From: Burkholderiales bacterium
Lineage (GTDB): Bacteria; Pseudomonadota; Gammaproteobacteria; Burkholderiales; Burkholderiaceae_E
Assembly: GCA_003818495.1 (NCBI GenBank)
Contig: RPRK01000027.1
Span: forward strand, 1-36,786
Length of the DNA stretch: 36,786 nt
Reading direction: 5' to 3'
In this document: positions 24,545-32,891 of the stretch, piece after piece
Numbering within the stretch: the first letter of the stretch is position 1
Layout: each line of letters opens with the position of its first letter
Position numbers and translations under genes: made by a program
The notes under the pieces: model-generated
Told to the model about the DNA's origin: nothing
Database searches by the model: none
Seen by the model: only the letters and a program-made list of their open reading frames with translations

Positions 24545-25264
24545 ATGGAACCGTCGCAACGACTCCGCATCGCCGCGGCCGAGGTCGCCGCGCTGCGCAC
24601 CCTCGACGGCGTGGACGCGGCGACCCGCGCGCGCCGGGACGAGCTGCGTGCCTGGCAGGCGCGGCGGCTCGCCTTCACGCATGCCGACCTGCTCGCGTCT
24701 TCGCGATACCGTGACGCCACCCGCTTCTTTCTCGACGAGCTCTACGGGGTCAAGGACTTCTCCCAGCGCGACGCCGAACTGGCGCGCGTGATCCCGACGC
24801 TGACTCGGTTCCTGCCGCACGGTGCACTCGAGACGATCGCCGACGCGGTCGAGCTCGATGCCCTCTCCGAGCGGCTCGACCTCGCGACCGCGCGGGTGCT
24901 GGCGTCCGACCCGGCGTTGCGCGGCCTGTCGATCGACGACGACGGGTATGCGCGGGCCTTCCGCGCCGCCGGGGCCCGCACCGACCGGGAGCGTCAGGTC
25001 GAGCTGGTCGAGCACATCGGCCGGGCGCTCGATCGCCTGGTCCGTCAGCCTCTCCTGGGCGGTCTGCTCGGTGCGATGGAAGGCCCGGCCCGCATGGCCG
25101 GCCTGTCGGCGATGCACGCCTTCCTGGCGTCCGGCTTTCGCGCGTTCAAGGCGATGAAGGGTGCCGACGCCTTCGTGAGGACCGTGATCGAGCGCGAGCA
25201 GGCGCTGATGCGCCGCATCTGGGCGGGCGATCCCGACCCGATCCGCCGGGCTGGACAGCCCTGA
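24545..25264 (+). CDS. FFLEELY-motif conserved protein, function unknown
   Basis: This 239-residue soluble, mainly helical protein contains RFFLDELYGVKDFSQRDAEL at about residues 60-79. That is the signature of a proteobacterial family named after its FFLEELY motif. A central acidic region (ADAVELDALSERLD) and a C-terminal helix (AFKAMKGADAFVRTVIEREQALM) are also typical. No enzymatic motif is visible. ATG 24545 has only a weak ribosome site (ACAGGCCGG). It is divergent from the GMC operon and directly upstream of the rpsF promoter, whose -35 overlaps its last codons. Confidence 0.85.
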   Translation: MEPSQRLRIAAAEVAALRTLDGVDAATRARRDELRAWQARRLAFTHADLLASSRYRDATRFFLDELYGVKDFSQRDAELARVIPTLTRFLPHGALETIADAVELDALSERLDLATARVLASDPALRGLSIDDDGYARAFRAAGARTDRERQVELVEHIGRALDRLVRQPLLGGLLGAMEGPARMAGLSAMHAFLASGFRAFKAMKGADAFVRTVIEREQALMRRIWAGDPDPIRRAGQP

Positions 25265-25281
25265 CCTGAACGGGCTAGAAT
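25252..25281 (+). promoter_or_regulatory. Sigma70-type promoter of the rpsF operon
   Basis: TGGACA (25252-25257) and TAGAAT (25276-25281) are separated by 18 bases. Each matches its consensus hexamer at 5 of 6 positions. This is the best-looking promoter in the window and stands out from the GC-rich background. It predicts a leader of about 180 nucleotides before rpsF. Confidence 0.7.
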
Positions 25282-25395
25282 CGAGGGTTCCTCGCCGCAC
25301 GGACTGGGCCGGGCGTATCCGTACAACGGGTCGCACGGCCGGGACCCCGACACGAGCCGGCGGCCGGCCCCCGAGCGATCGGAGGCCGCCTCAGG

Positions 25396-25429
25396 GGAAC
25401 ACGTGCAGGAACCCGTGCAGCGGTGTTCC
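25396..25429 (+). promoter_or_regulatory. Candidate S6:S18-binding leader hairpin
   Basis: In the rpsF leader, GGAACAC (25396-25402) pairs with GTGTTCC (25423-25429). An inner TGCA/TGCA stem (25404-25407 with 25416-25419) closes a loop GGAACCCG that contains CCG (25413-25415). The 3' side has extra unpaired bases between the stems. A hairpin with a conserved CCG bound by the S6:S18 complex is a known feedback element of many rpsF leaders. This match in position and layout is suggestive only. Confidence 0.5.
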
Positions 25430-25471
25430 ACGCACGTCATCCAAGAAAAGCATTCCTAGAAAGGGGAATCG

Positions 25472-25936
25472 ATGCGTCACTACGAGATCGTCTTCATCGT
25501 CCACCCCGATCAGAGCGAGCAGGTGCCCGCGATGATCGAGCGGTACAAGACCCTGGTCGACGGACACCAGGGCAAGATGCACCGGATCGAGGACTGGGGC
25601 CGCCTGCAGCTGGCCTACCCGATCCAGAAGGTCGCCAAGGCCCACTACGCACTGATGAACATCGAGTGCGACCAGAAGACCCTGGAAGAGCTCGAGCACG
25701 CGTTCCGCTTCAACGATGCGGTGCTGCGCCACCTCGTGGTCGGCATGCCGAAGGCCGAGACGGGTGCGTCCCCGATGCTGCGCCGGATCCAGAAGGAAGA
25801 GGCCCGCAAGAGCGCCGCCTCGACCGAAGGCACCGGAGAGCGTGGCGACCGTCCGCCGATGGACCGCGGCGACCGTCCCCCGATGGACCGCGGTGACCGT
25901 GGCGAGCGTGGCGAGAGGGCCGAAAGGACCGCTTGA
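25472..25936 (+). CDS. rpsF: 30S ribosomal protein S6
   Basis: S6 binds the central domain of 16S rRNA as a heterodimer with S18. The core (residues 1-100) is typical: [54 protein letters not shown] and [11 protein letters not shown]. Total length is 154 because of a charged C-terminal tail containing the repeated MDRGDRPP. A good AAAGGGGA ribosome site precedes ATG 25472. Its stop overlaps the priB start by 4 bases. Confidence 0.98.
   Translation: MRHYEIVFIVHPDQSEQVPAMIERYKTLVDGHQGKMHRIEDWGRLQLAYPIQKVAKAHYALMNIECDQKTLEELEHAFRFNDAVLRHLVVGMPKAETGASPMLRRIQKEEARKSAASTEGTGERGDRPPMDRGDRPPMDRGDRGERGERAERTA
25844..25891 (+). repeat. 24-bp tandem repeat in the rpsF tail
   Basis: Two adjacent 24-bp copies (25844-25867 and 25868-25891) differ by one base and encode GDRPPMDR twice. 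A partial third copy (GDRGERGER) follows. They form the extended acidic/basic C-terminus of S6. Confidence 0.85.
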
Positions 25937-26241
25937 ACCGGCTCGGACTGACCGCTGCGCTCGTCGAGCGCGAGGCCATCCGCTACACGCCTGCGGGCGT
26001 GCCGATCGTCGGGCTGAAGCTCTCGCACCAGTCGGTGCAGCGCGAAGCCGGAGTCGATCGGACGATCGAGCTGGAGATCTCCGCGATCGCCGCCGATCGA
26101 CTGGCACTGAGGATGGATCGCGTCGCGCTGGGTACCGAGCTGAAGCTGGAAGGCTTCCTCGCCCCGCGCCGTCGCAACGTCAAGGCCCTGGTACTGCACA
26201 TCACCGATTTCGAGCTGCACGCAGCCGATCGAACCGCATAG
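25933..26241 (+). CDS. priB: Primosomal replication protein N
   Basis: PriB is a dimeric single-strand-DNA-binding OB-fold protein that works with PriA in replication restart. This 102-residue protein has the usual start [21 protein letters not shown], a GLKLSHQS strand and the closing [11 protein letters not shown]. Its position between rpsF and rpsR is diagnostic. It starts at TTG 25933, which overlaps the rpsF stop (TTGA), so its expression is probably kept low and coupled to S6 translation. Confidence 0.95.
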   Translation: MNRLGLTAALVEREAIRYTPAGVPIVGLKLSHQSVQREAGVDRTIELEISAIAADRLALRMDRVALGTELKLEGFLAPRRRNVKALVLHITDFELHAADRTA

Positions 26242-26258
26242 AGAGATAGAGGAACGTC

Positions 26259-26534
26259 ATGGCATTCATGCGCCGAGGCAGCAAGGACAAGAAACCCAAG
26301 CGTCCGTCACAGAGCGCGCTCTTCAAGCGCAAGCGCTTCTGCCGGTTCACCGCCGAGAAGGTGGAGTGGATCGACTACAAGGACGTGGACGTGCTGAAGG
26401 ACTTCATCACCGAGACCGGCAAGATCATGCCGGCCCGCCTGACCGGCACGAAGGCCCGGTACCAGCGCCAGCTGTCGGACGCGATCAACCGCGCCCGCTT
26501 CCTGGCCCTGATGCCGTACACCGACAACCACTGA
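26259..26534 (+). CDS. rpsR: 30S ribosomal protein S18
   Basis: This 91-residue protein has the S18 signature: [41 protein letters not shown] in pieces, ending [30 protein letters not shown] ribosome site precedes ATG 26259. S18 pairs with S6 on the platform of the small subunit, and its gene lies in the same operon. Confidence 0.98.
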   Translation: MAFMRRGSKDKKPKRPSQSALFKRKRFCRFTAEKVEWIDYKDVDVLKDFITETGKIMPARLTGTKARYQRQLSDAINRARFLALMPYTDNH

Positions 26535-26547
26535 GCCGGAGCCCCCC

Positions 26548-27000
26548 ATGCAGATCATCCTGCTCGAGAAGGTCGTGAACCTCGGCGGCCTCGGTGACGT
26601 GGTTCGCGTCAAGGACGGCTACGCCCGCAACTTCCTGATCCCCGAAGGCAAGGCGCGCCGTGCGACCGACGCCGCGATCAAGGAATTCGAGACCCGTCGT
26701 GCCGACCTGGAGAAGATCCAGGCCGAGAAGCTCGCCGCCGCGCAGGCGGCTGGTGCGAAGCTCGACGGCATGACCCTCGCGCTCAGCCAGAAGGCGGGCG
26801 TCGACGGTCGTCTGTTCGGCTCGGTCACCAACTTCGACATCGCGAGCGCGCTGGCGAAGCAGGGCTTCCCGCAGGTCGAGAAGGCGATGGTGCGTCTGCC
26901 GAACGGTCCGCTGAAGGCCGTCGGCGAGTTCGACGTCAGCGTCGCGCTCCATGCCGACGTGGTCGCCGCGATCAAGGTCGCGGTCAGCCCCGAGGTCTGA
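26548..27000 (+). CDS. rplI: 50S ribosomal protein L9
   Basis: L9 binds 23S rRNA near the base of the L1 stalk. This 150-residue protein has the N-terminal domain [36 protein letters not shown] in pieces, a long connecting helix ([18 protein letters not shown]), and a C-terminal RNA-binding domain with [14 protein letters not shown] hairpin terminator follows 38 bases after the stop, ending the ribosomal protein operon. Confidence 0.98.
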   Translation: MQIILLEKVVNLGGLGDVVRVKDGYARNFLIPEGKARRATDAAIKEFETRRADLEKIQAEKLAAAQAAGAKLDGMTLALSQKAGVDGRLFGSVTNFDIASALAKQGFPQVEKAMVRLPNGPLKAVGEFDVSVALHADVVAAIKVAVSPEV

Positions 27001-27038
27001 TCGCCACGCGCGGGGTGACACCCCGTGCCGCAGCACCG

Positions 27039-27069
27039 CGAGGGGCCCGAAAGGGCCCCTCGTTCTTTT
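27039..27069 (+). terminator. Rho-independent terminator after rplI
   Basis: A perfect 10-bp stem (CGAGGGGCCC 27039-27048 with GGGCCCCTCG 27053-27062) is capped by a GAAA loop and followed by TTCTTTT (27063-27069). This is the clearest intrinsic terminator in the window. A smaller stem (CGGGGT/ACCCCG) lies just before it. Confidence 0.93.
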
Positions 27070-27115
27070 CCGGCGCCGCCTTTCTGCCCCGGGTCCCGGC
27101 GAGTACCATCGACGC

Positions 27116-29782
27116 ATGTCCGCTCAGCCCAATCCGATCCCCGGTTCCCTGTCCACCGACCGCGAGGTCGCCGCGCTGCGCGTGCCGCCGCATTCCATCG
27201 AGGCGGAGCAGTCGGTGCTGGGCGGCGTGCTGCTCGACAACGCCGCCTGGGAGAAGATCGGCGACGTGCTGCGCGAGGAGGACTTCTACCGGCACGACCA
27301 CCGTCTGATCTGGCAGCACCTCGCGAAGCTGCTCGAACGCAATCAGCCGGCCGACGTGCTGACGCTGCAGGACGCGCTCAGGTCCACCGGCAAGCTCGAG
27401 GAGGCCGGGGGCCTGTCGTACCTGAACGCGCTGGCGAGCGGCACGCCGTCGGCCGCCAACGCGCGCCGCTACGCCGAGATCGTCCGCGACCGCGCCGTGC
27501 TGCGTCGCCTGATCAGCGTCTCCGACGACATCGCCACCACCGCATTGAACCCGCAGGGCCGCGACACCCGCCAGATCCTCGACGAGGCCGAATCCAAGGT
27601 CTTCCAGATCTCCGAGGACGGCTCGCGAGGTCGTGCCGGCTTCCAGGACCTGCAGTCGGTGCTCGCGCAGGTCGTCGAGCGTGTCGACGACCTCTACAAC
27701 CGCGAGAACCCGAACGACATCACCGGCGTGCCCACCGGCTTCACCGACCTCGACCGGATGACCTCGGGCATGCAGCCCGGCGACATGATCATCCTCGCGG
27801 CGCGGCCTTCGGTCGGCAAGACCGCGTTCGCGCTGAACATCTGCGAGCACGTCGCGATCGATCAGGGCATGCCGGTCGCGGTGTTCTCGATGGAGATGGG
27901 CGCGACCCAGCTCGCCATGCGTCTCGTCTGCTCCGTCGGCCGCATCGATCAGCAGCGGCTGCGCACCGGGCGCCTGACCGAGGACGACTGGCCCCGGCTG
28001 ACCAGCGCGATCCAGAAGATGCAGGACGCCAACCTGTTCATCGACGAGACGCCGGCGCTCAACCCGCTCGAACTGCGCGCGCGTGCCCGGCGGCTCGCGC
28101 GCCAGTACGGCAAGCTCGGTCTGGTGATGGTCGACTACCTGCAGCTGATGTCCGGCACCGGCTCCAGCGGCGAGAACCGCGCCACCGAGGTCGCCGAGAT
28201 CTCGCGCTCGCTCAAGGCGCTGGCCAAGGAGCTGAGCGTGCCGGTGATCGCGCTGTCACAGCTCTCGCGCGAGGTCGAGAAGCGCAACGACAAGAAGCCG
28301 ATCATGTCGGACCTTCGAGAGTGCGTCACCGGCGACACGCTGGTCTCGCTCGCGGACGGCCGGCGTGTCCCGATCCGGGAGCTCGTCGGCACGACCCCGG
28401 AGGTGCTGGCGATGCACGAAGGGGGGCGGATCGGCCCCGCAGCGAGCGATCTCGTCTGGAGCGTCGGTCGTCGCCCGGTCTTCAGGTTGTCGCTGGCGAG
28501 TGGTCGCGCGCTGCGCGCGACGGCGAAGCACCGGTTGTTCACCGGCACCGGCTGGCAGATGCTGGGCGCACTGTCGGTCGGGGATCGCGTCGCCCTCGCT
28601 CGCCGGGTGCCGGCGCCGACCGATACGGTGCAGTGGGCCGATCACGAGGTAGTCCTCCTCGGACATCTGGTCGGTGACGGCAGCTACCTGAGCGGTCAGC
28701 CGATGCGATACACCACGGCGTCGCAGGCGAACAGCGACGCGGTCCGTGCCGCGGCCGAGGCCTTCGGCAACACGGTCACGCGTCATGAAGGGCGCGGCCA
28801 GTGGCACCAGCTGGTCATCGCCGGCAACGGCAACCGCTGGCATCCGGCCGGCGCCGGTCGGTGGCTCAAGGCGCAGGGCATCTTCGGCCAGCGTTCCCAT
28901 GAAAAGCGCTTGCCGGCTGAAGCGATGCGCCTGCCTGACGCGCAGGCCGCCCTGCTGCTGAGGCATCTGTGGGCCACGGACGGTTGCATCCACGTCACGA
29001 AGCCGGGGGCCCGCAGCGCGCCGCGCGTCTACTTCGCCACCTGCAGCGAAGGACTGGCGCGGGACGTCGCGGCGCTGCTGCTTCGCTTCGGAATCGTCGC
29101 GCGCCTGCGGAGCGTCCGGCAGGGCGAGCATCGTCCGGTTTGGAATGTCGACGTGTCCGGTGCCGAACAACAGCTCGTGTTCATCGAGCGCGTGGGGGTG
29201 TTCGGCCCACGCGAGCAGGCGGGGGCCGTCCTGCGCGAGCGCCTGCTCGACCTGGTCGTCGCCACGAACGTCGACACGCTGCCTCGCGAGGTGTTCGCCG
29301 AGGTCCGCGCCGCAATGGCGAGGCGGGGTGTCAGCCAGCGTGCGATGACCGCGATGCGCGGTACGGCGTATGGCGGCAGTTCGCACTTTCGCTTTGCGCC
29401 GTCGCGCCGCGTCGTCGCCGACTATGCACGACTGCTGGATGACGATTCGCTGCGCAGACACGCCGACAGCGATCTGTTCTGGGACCGCGTGGTCGCGATC
29501 GAGCCCGACGGCGACGAGGAGGTCTTCGACCTGACGGTGCCCGGACCCGCATCGTGGCTCGCGGACGGCATCGTCAGTCACAACTCGGGCGCGATCGAAC
29601 AGGACGCCGACGTCATCCTGTTCATCCACCGCGAGGACCGCTACGACCCGGACTCGCCGAACAAGGGCATGGCCGAGATCATCATCGGCAAGCAGCGGAA
29701 CGGCCCGATCGGCTCGGTCACGCTGACCTTCCTCGGCCAGTACACCAAGTTCGAGAACTACGCGCCGGCGAACCCGTACTGA
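27116..29782 (+). CDS. dnaB: Replicative DNA helicase DnaB precursor with intein
   Basis: The precursor has 888 residues; removing the intein (403-823) gives a normal 467-residue DnaB. The N-terminal domain starts at VPPHSIEAEQSVLGG. The RecA-like domain has Walker A ARPSVGKT (K235), the MVDYLQLM Walker B and the ALSQLSREVEKR segment. After the intein the protein resumes with SGAIEQDADVILFIHRED and ends in a typical KFENY tail. DnaB is the hexameric helicase at the replication fork. ATG 27116 has no ribosome site; TACCAT (27104-27109) directly ahead could be a -10, which would make a leaderless message. The intein must splice for a functional helicase. Confidence 0.97.
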   Translation: MSAQPNPIPGSLSTDREVAALRVPPHSIEAEQSVLGGVLLDNAAWEKIGDVLREEDFYRHDHRLIWQHLAKLLERNQPADVLTLQDALRSTGKLEEAGGLSYLNALASGTPSAANARRYAEIVRDRAVLRRLISVSDDIATTALNPQGRDTRQILDEAESKVFQISEDGSRGRAGFQDLQSVLAQVVERVDDLYNRENPNDITGVPTGFTDLDRMTSGMQPGDMIILAARPSVGKTAFALNICEHVAIDQGMPVAVFSMEMGATQLAMRLVCSVGRIDQQRLRTGRLTEDDWPRLTSAIQKMQDANLFIDETPALNPLELRARARRLARQYGKLGLVMVDYLQLMSGTGSSGENRATEVAEISRSLKALAKELSVPVIALSQLSREVEKRNDKKPIMSDLRECVTGDTLVSLADGRRVPIRELVGTTPEVLAMHEGGRIGPAASDLVWSVGRRPVFRLSLASGRALRATAKHRLFTGTGWQMLGALSVGDRVALARRVPAPTDTVQWADHEVVLLGHLVGDGSYLSGQPMRYTTASQANSDAVRAAAEAFGNTVTRHEGRGQWHQLVIAGNGNRWHPAGAGRWLKAQGIFGQRSHEKRLPAEAMRLPDAQAALLLRHLWATDGCIHVTKPGARSAPRVYFATCSEGLARDVAALLLRFGIVARLRSVRQGEHRPVWNVDVSGAEQQLVFIERVGVFGPREQAGAVLRERLLDLVVATNVDTLPREVFAEVRAAMARRGVSQRAMTAMRGTAYGGSSHFRFAPSRRVVADYARLLDDDSLRRHADSDLFWDRVVAIEPDGDEEVFDLTVPGPASWLADGIVSHNSGAIEQDADVILFIHREDRYDPDSPNKGMAEIIIGKQRNGPIGSVTLTFLGQYTKFENYAPANPY
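28322..29584 (+). mobile_element. DnaB intein with LAGLIDADG homing endonuclease domain
   Basis: This 421-residue in-frame intein starts at Cys (CVTGDTLVSLADGRRVP) and ends VSHN before Ser, the standard splicing residues. Block B is visible as ALRATAKHRLF, with the T-x-x-H histidine. The two LAGLIDADG-like motifs are LLGHLVGDGSYL and LLRHLWATDGCIHV, each with its acidic residue kept, so the endonuclease could be active. The flanking helicase sequence is SDLRE before and SGAIEQD after. Splicing would restore SDLRESGAIEQD, which matches the normal DnaB core motif. Confidence 0.95.
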
Positions 29783-29869
29783 GTCGGCAGCGGCCGACCG
29801 GCACGCCGGGACATCCGGCAAGGCGTCTCGCGGCCCGACGCGCCGACCGAGACGTGTCGGCCGCGTCGG

Positions 29870-31813
29870 CTACAGCGCGTCGGCCGCGAAGTCCGCCAGC
29901 CGCGAGCGCTCGCCGCGCTGCAGCGTCACGTGGCCCGCGTGGCCCCAGCCCTTGAAGCGGTCGACCACGTAGGTCAGGCCCGACGAGCCCTCGGTGAGGT
30001 AGGGCGTGTCGATCTGCGCGATGTTGCCCAGGCAGACCACCTTGGTGCCGGGGCCCGCGCGCGTGACCAGCGTCTTCATCTGCTTGGGCGTGAGGTTCTG
30101 CGCCTCGTCGATGATCAGGTACTTGTTCATGAACGTGCGCCCGCGCATGAAGGACAGCGCCTTGACCTTGATCCGCGAGCGGATGAGGTCGGTGGCCGCC
30201 GCGCGTCCCCATTCGCCGCCCGCGCCGTTGCCCTGCGTCAGGACCTCGAGGTTGTCCTCGAGCGCGCCCATCCACGGCTGCATCTTCTCCTCCTCGGTGC
30301 CCGGGAGGTAGCCGATGTCCTCGCCGACCGGCACGGTCGCGCGGGTCACGATGATCTCGGTGTAGCGCTTCTGCTCGAGCGTCTGCGCGAGGCCCGCCGC
30401 CAGCGCCAGCAGCGTCTTGCCGGTGCCCGCCTGCCCGAGCAGCGTGACGAAGTCGATCTCGGGGTTCATCAGCAGGTTGAGCGCGAAGTTCTGCTCGCGA
30501 TTGCGCGCGGTCACGCCCCAGACCGCATTCTTCAGATGGCTGAAGTCGCGCAGCGTCTGCAGCACCGCCGTCTTGCCGTTGCGCTCCTTGACCTGCGCGG
30601 CGAGGGGCATCTCGCCATCGAGGTAGACGAACTGGTTGAGCATCAGGCCGGGCACGGCCGGGCCGGTGATGCGGTACCAGTTCGAGCCGCCCTGCTGCCA
30701 GGACTCCATGCCCTTGCTGTGGCGATCCCAGAAGTCGGCGGGCAGCGCGAGCGTCCCGGCATACAGCATGTCCAGGTCGTCGACGACCTGGTCGTTGTGA
30801 TAGTCCTCGGCCGGCAGCCCGAGCGCCCGGGCCTTGATCCGCATGTTGATGTCCTTGGACACCAGCACGACCTGCCGGTCGGGATACTTGTGCTTGAGCG
30901 CGCGGACGACGCCCAGGATCTGGTTGTCGGCCTTGCCGGTGGCCAGCGTCTCGGGCAGCGACGACGTCAGGGCCTGCGTCTGCAGGAACATCCGTCCCGT
31001 AGCCTCCCGGCTGCCGAGCTTGTCGAGGGGGATGCCCTGCTCGATGCCTTCCTCGACATCGGCCACCATCGCGTCGAGCGCGCGGCTGACCTGACGCGCG
31101 TTGCGGGCGACCTCGGACATGCCCTTCTTGTGGTCGTCGAGCTCCTCGAGCGTGATGATCGGCAGGAAGACGTCGTGCTCGGCGAACCGGAACAGGCTCG
31201 ACGGGTCGTGCATCAGCACGTTCGTGTCCAGCACGAAGAGCTTGGATTGCTCGTTGGCCGCGCGTCGTCCGGCGCGACCGGTCGCTCCCGACACCGGCAA
31301 GGGCGACACCGCGCCGGTGCGCGCGGGCGTCCGCTGCGTCGGGGGCGTGGCGCGCTCGGTGCCGCGCGCGACCGGTGCCGACGGCAGGGCGTGTGCCGCA
31401 ACGGGTTCGGGCGCCGGTTGGCGCGGCTGGGTCTCGCCGGCGCGCGGCTCCGGCATCGACGGCGTCGTCGTCGGCGGAACGGCGGATCGTACGACGGGCG
31501 AAGGGGCCGCGGCGCGCGGCGTCGCGGCCTTCGGGGAGGCCGGTCCGGCGCGCATCGGGGCGCGCAGCAGCGCGGCGCCATCGGGTGCCGGTGCCCCTGC
31601 CGAAGCGGCGGACGGCGCGCCGGCGCCGCGCCGGTTCACCGCCCCGACTTCGGGTTCGAGCACGGCCACGTCGGAGGCGATCGCCTCGGCGGCGACGGGT
31701 TCGCTCGCGACCGCCTCGGCACCGCGGCTCCTCGGTCGGGGCGGGCGGGCCAGCACGGCGGTGTCGAGGTCGAGGAGCGTGGCGGGCTTGGTCGGAGCCT
31801 TGGGCAGGGGCAT
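29870..31813 (-). CDS. PIN domain-PhoH family ATPase/ribonuclease
   Basis: This 647-residue protein combines a PIN nuclease domain with a PhoH ATPase domain. Residues 1-188 are Pro/Ala-rich and probably disordered, after a conserved start MPLPKAPTKPATLLDLD. The PIN domain starts at about 190 with KLFVLDTNVLMHDP and includes the acidic EELDDHKKG. The PhoH part has Walker A GQAGTGKT at about 458, TVPVGEDIGYLPGTEEEKM, and Walker B YLIIDEAQNLTPKQ at about 565. Related PIN-PhoH proteins act as RNA helicase/ribonucleases. The ribosome site of ATG 31813 is weak. It is convergent with dnaB and 28 bases downstream of the peroxiredoxin gene. Confidence 0.92.
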   Translation of the reverse strand: MPLPKAPTKPATLLDLDTAVLARPPRPRSRGAEAVASEPVAAEAIASDVAVLEPEVGAVNRRGAGAPSAASAGAPAPDGAALLRAPMRAGPASPKAATPRAAAPSPVVRSAVPPTTTPSMPEPRAGETQPRQPAPEPVAAHALPSAPVARGTERATPPTQRTPARTGAVSPLPVSGATGRAGRRAANEQSKLFVLDTNVLMHDPSSLFRFAEHDVFLPIITLEELDDHKKGMSEVARNARQVSRALDAMVADVEEGIEQGIPLDKLGSREATGRMFLQTQALTSSLPETLATGKADNQILGVVRALKHKYPDRQVVLVSKDINMRIKARALGLPAEDYHNDQVVDDLDMLYAGTLALPADFWDRHSKGMESWQQGGSNWYRITGPAVPGLMLNQFVYLDGEMPLAAQVKERNGKTAVLQTLRDFSHLKNAVWGVTARNREQNFALNLLMNPEIDFVTLLGQAGTGKTLLALAAGLAQTLEQKRYTEIIVTRATVPVGEDIGYLPGTEEEKMQPWMGALEDNLEVLTQGNGAGGEWGRAAATDLIRSRIKVKALSFMRGRTFMNKYLIIDEAQNLTPKQMKTLVTRAGPGTKVVCLGNIAQIDTPYLTEGSSGLTYVVDRFKGWGHAGHVTLQRGERSRLADFAADAL

Positions 31814-31841
31814 CGAGCGTGATCCGGGCGGGGCGGTGGGG

Positions 31842-32300
31842 TCAGAGCGACTGGACGAACTGCAGCACTTCGTCCACGTGTCCGGGGACCTTGACGCCGC
31901 GCCACTCGCGCAGCAGCGTCCGGTCGGGGCCGATCACGAAGGTCGAACGTTCGACGCCGCGGACCTGCTTGCCGTACATGTTCTTCATCTTCATCACGTC
32001 GAACACGGCGCACACCGCCTCGTCCGGGTCGGAGATCAGCTCGAACGGCAGTCCGAGCTTCGCCTTGAAGCCCTCGTGCGAACGCAGGCTGTCTCGGGAG
32101 ACCCCGAACACCGACGCGCCCGCCGCGCGGAACGCCGCATGCGCCTCGCCGAACGCGGCGGTCTCGGTGGTGCAGCCCGGCGTGTTGTCCTTCGGATAGA
32201 AGTAGAGGACCAGCACGCCTTCGATCGCCTTCAGGCGGAACGGTCCGCCGGTGGCCTCGGCGGTGAAATCGGAAACCTTCTTGCCGACGCTGACCGTCAC
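31842..32300 (-). CDS. bcp: Peroxiredoxin, Bcp/PrxQ type
   Basis: This 152-residue thiol peroxidase reduces hydrogen peroxide and organic hydroperoxides. The active-site segment is YFYPKDNTPGCTTE with peroxidatic C43. The usual Bcp resolving cysteine five residues later is absent (T-E-T-A-A-F). The only other Cys is C97 in DEAVCAVFD, which could resolve as in PrxQ members with the second Cys further on. R117-like positive residue lies in VERSTFVIG. Translation starts at GTG 32300 after a CGGAG site. It probably shares a transcript with the PIN-PhoH gene. Confidence 0.93.
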   Translation of the reverse strand: MTVSVGKKVSDFTAEATGGPFRLKAIEGVLVLYFYPKDNTPGCTTETAAFGEAHAAFRAAGASVFGVSRDSLRSHEGFKAKLGLPFELISDPDEAVCAVFDVMKMKNMYGKQVRGVERSTFVIGPDRTLLREWRGVKVPGHVDEVLQFVQSL

Positions 32301-32400
32301 GATTCGGAAACTCCGTGGAAAGGACGAATCGACGATAGCACAGCCGGGAACGCGCCCTTCCGGCGCCGGTCTGGGGGCGGGTCCGGCCGGTCGGCGCGGC

Positions 32401-32775
32401 TCAGACCGGCGGCAGCAGGGCGGCGAGCACGCGGCGCCCTTCGGCCATCAGGATGTTGTAGGTGCGGCAGGCCGCGCCGGTGTCCATCGCCTCGACGCCG
32501 ATACGCCGCGCGGTGAGCGCGGCGGTCAGGCGCGGGTGCGGGAAGCGCTGCACGGCGCCGGTGCCGAGCAGCACCACCTCCGGCGCATGCGCCAGGATCG
32601 CCTCGAAGTGCTCGGCGTCGAGTTCGTCGAAGCGCAGCGGCCCCCAGGCTTCGAGGGGGGCTTCGGGCTGCACGAGCAGGGCATGCTCGTAGCGGCGGGC
32701 ATTGATCTCGAGCCAGCCCGGCCCGTACGCGGTGACGGTGTTGAGCGCGGGATCGCGGTTCGCGTGGAGCTTCAT
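32401..32775 (-). CDS. Mth938-like domain (DUF498) protein
   Basis: This 124-residue protein matches the Mth938/NDUFAF3-like family of small alpha/beta proteins. Typical pieces are TAYGPGWLEINARRYEHALLV, the turn EVVLLGTGAVQRFPHPRL and GVEAMDTGAACRTYNILMAEGRRVLAALL. Eukaryotic relatives assist complex I assembly; bacterial function is not established. ATG 32775 gives the usual family N-terminus (MKLHAN); the open frame extends to 32811 without support. It diverges from alaC. Confidence 0.88.
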   Translation of the reverse strand: MKLHANRDPALNTVTAYGPGWLEINARRYEHALLVQPEAPLEAWGPLRFDELDAEHFEAILAHAPEVVLLGTGAVQRFPHPRLTAALTARRIGVEAMDTGAACRTYNILMAEGRRVLAALLPPV

Positions 32776-32815
32776 CTCGTCTGGGCGAGCAGGCGCCGGC
32801 GCGGCCGGCAACTGC

Positions 32816-32842
32816 TTGAAAATGCTACATTATCGGTTTAAT
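32816..32842 (+). promoter_or_regulatory. AT-rich promoter region of alaC
   Basis: An AT-rich island reads TTGAAAATGCTACATTATCGG followed by TTTAAT in an otherwise GC-rich region, between the Mth938-like gene and alaC. TACATT (32826-32831) or TTTAAT could be a -10, and TTGAAA (32816-32821) a -35 for the latter at 15 bases. The exact arrangement is uncertain. Either start point favours ATG 32892 over 32841 for alaC. Confidence 0.4.
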
Positions 32843-32891
32843 GACGACGGTCGCGACGCATGGTTCGGCGCGGCCTGAGCAGGGATCCTAC

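Noticed and set aside
28322..29584. Disrupted dnaB pseudogene with an insertion
   Set aside because: The insertion is in frame, has all intein splice-junction residues, and splicing restores a full-length helicase.
29783..29798. Terminator after dnaB
   Set aside because: A 6-bp stem (GTCGGC/GCCGAC) with a 4-base loop follows the stop but no T-run is present.
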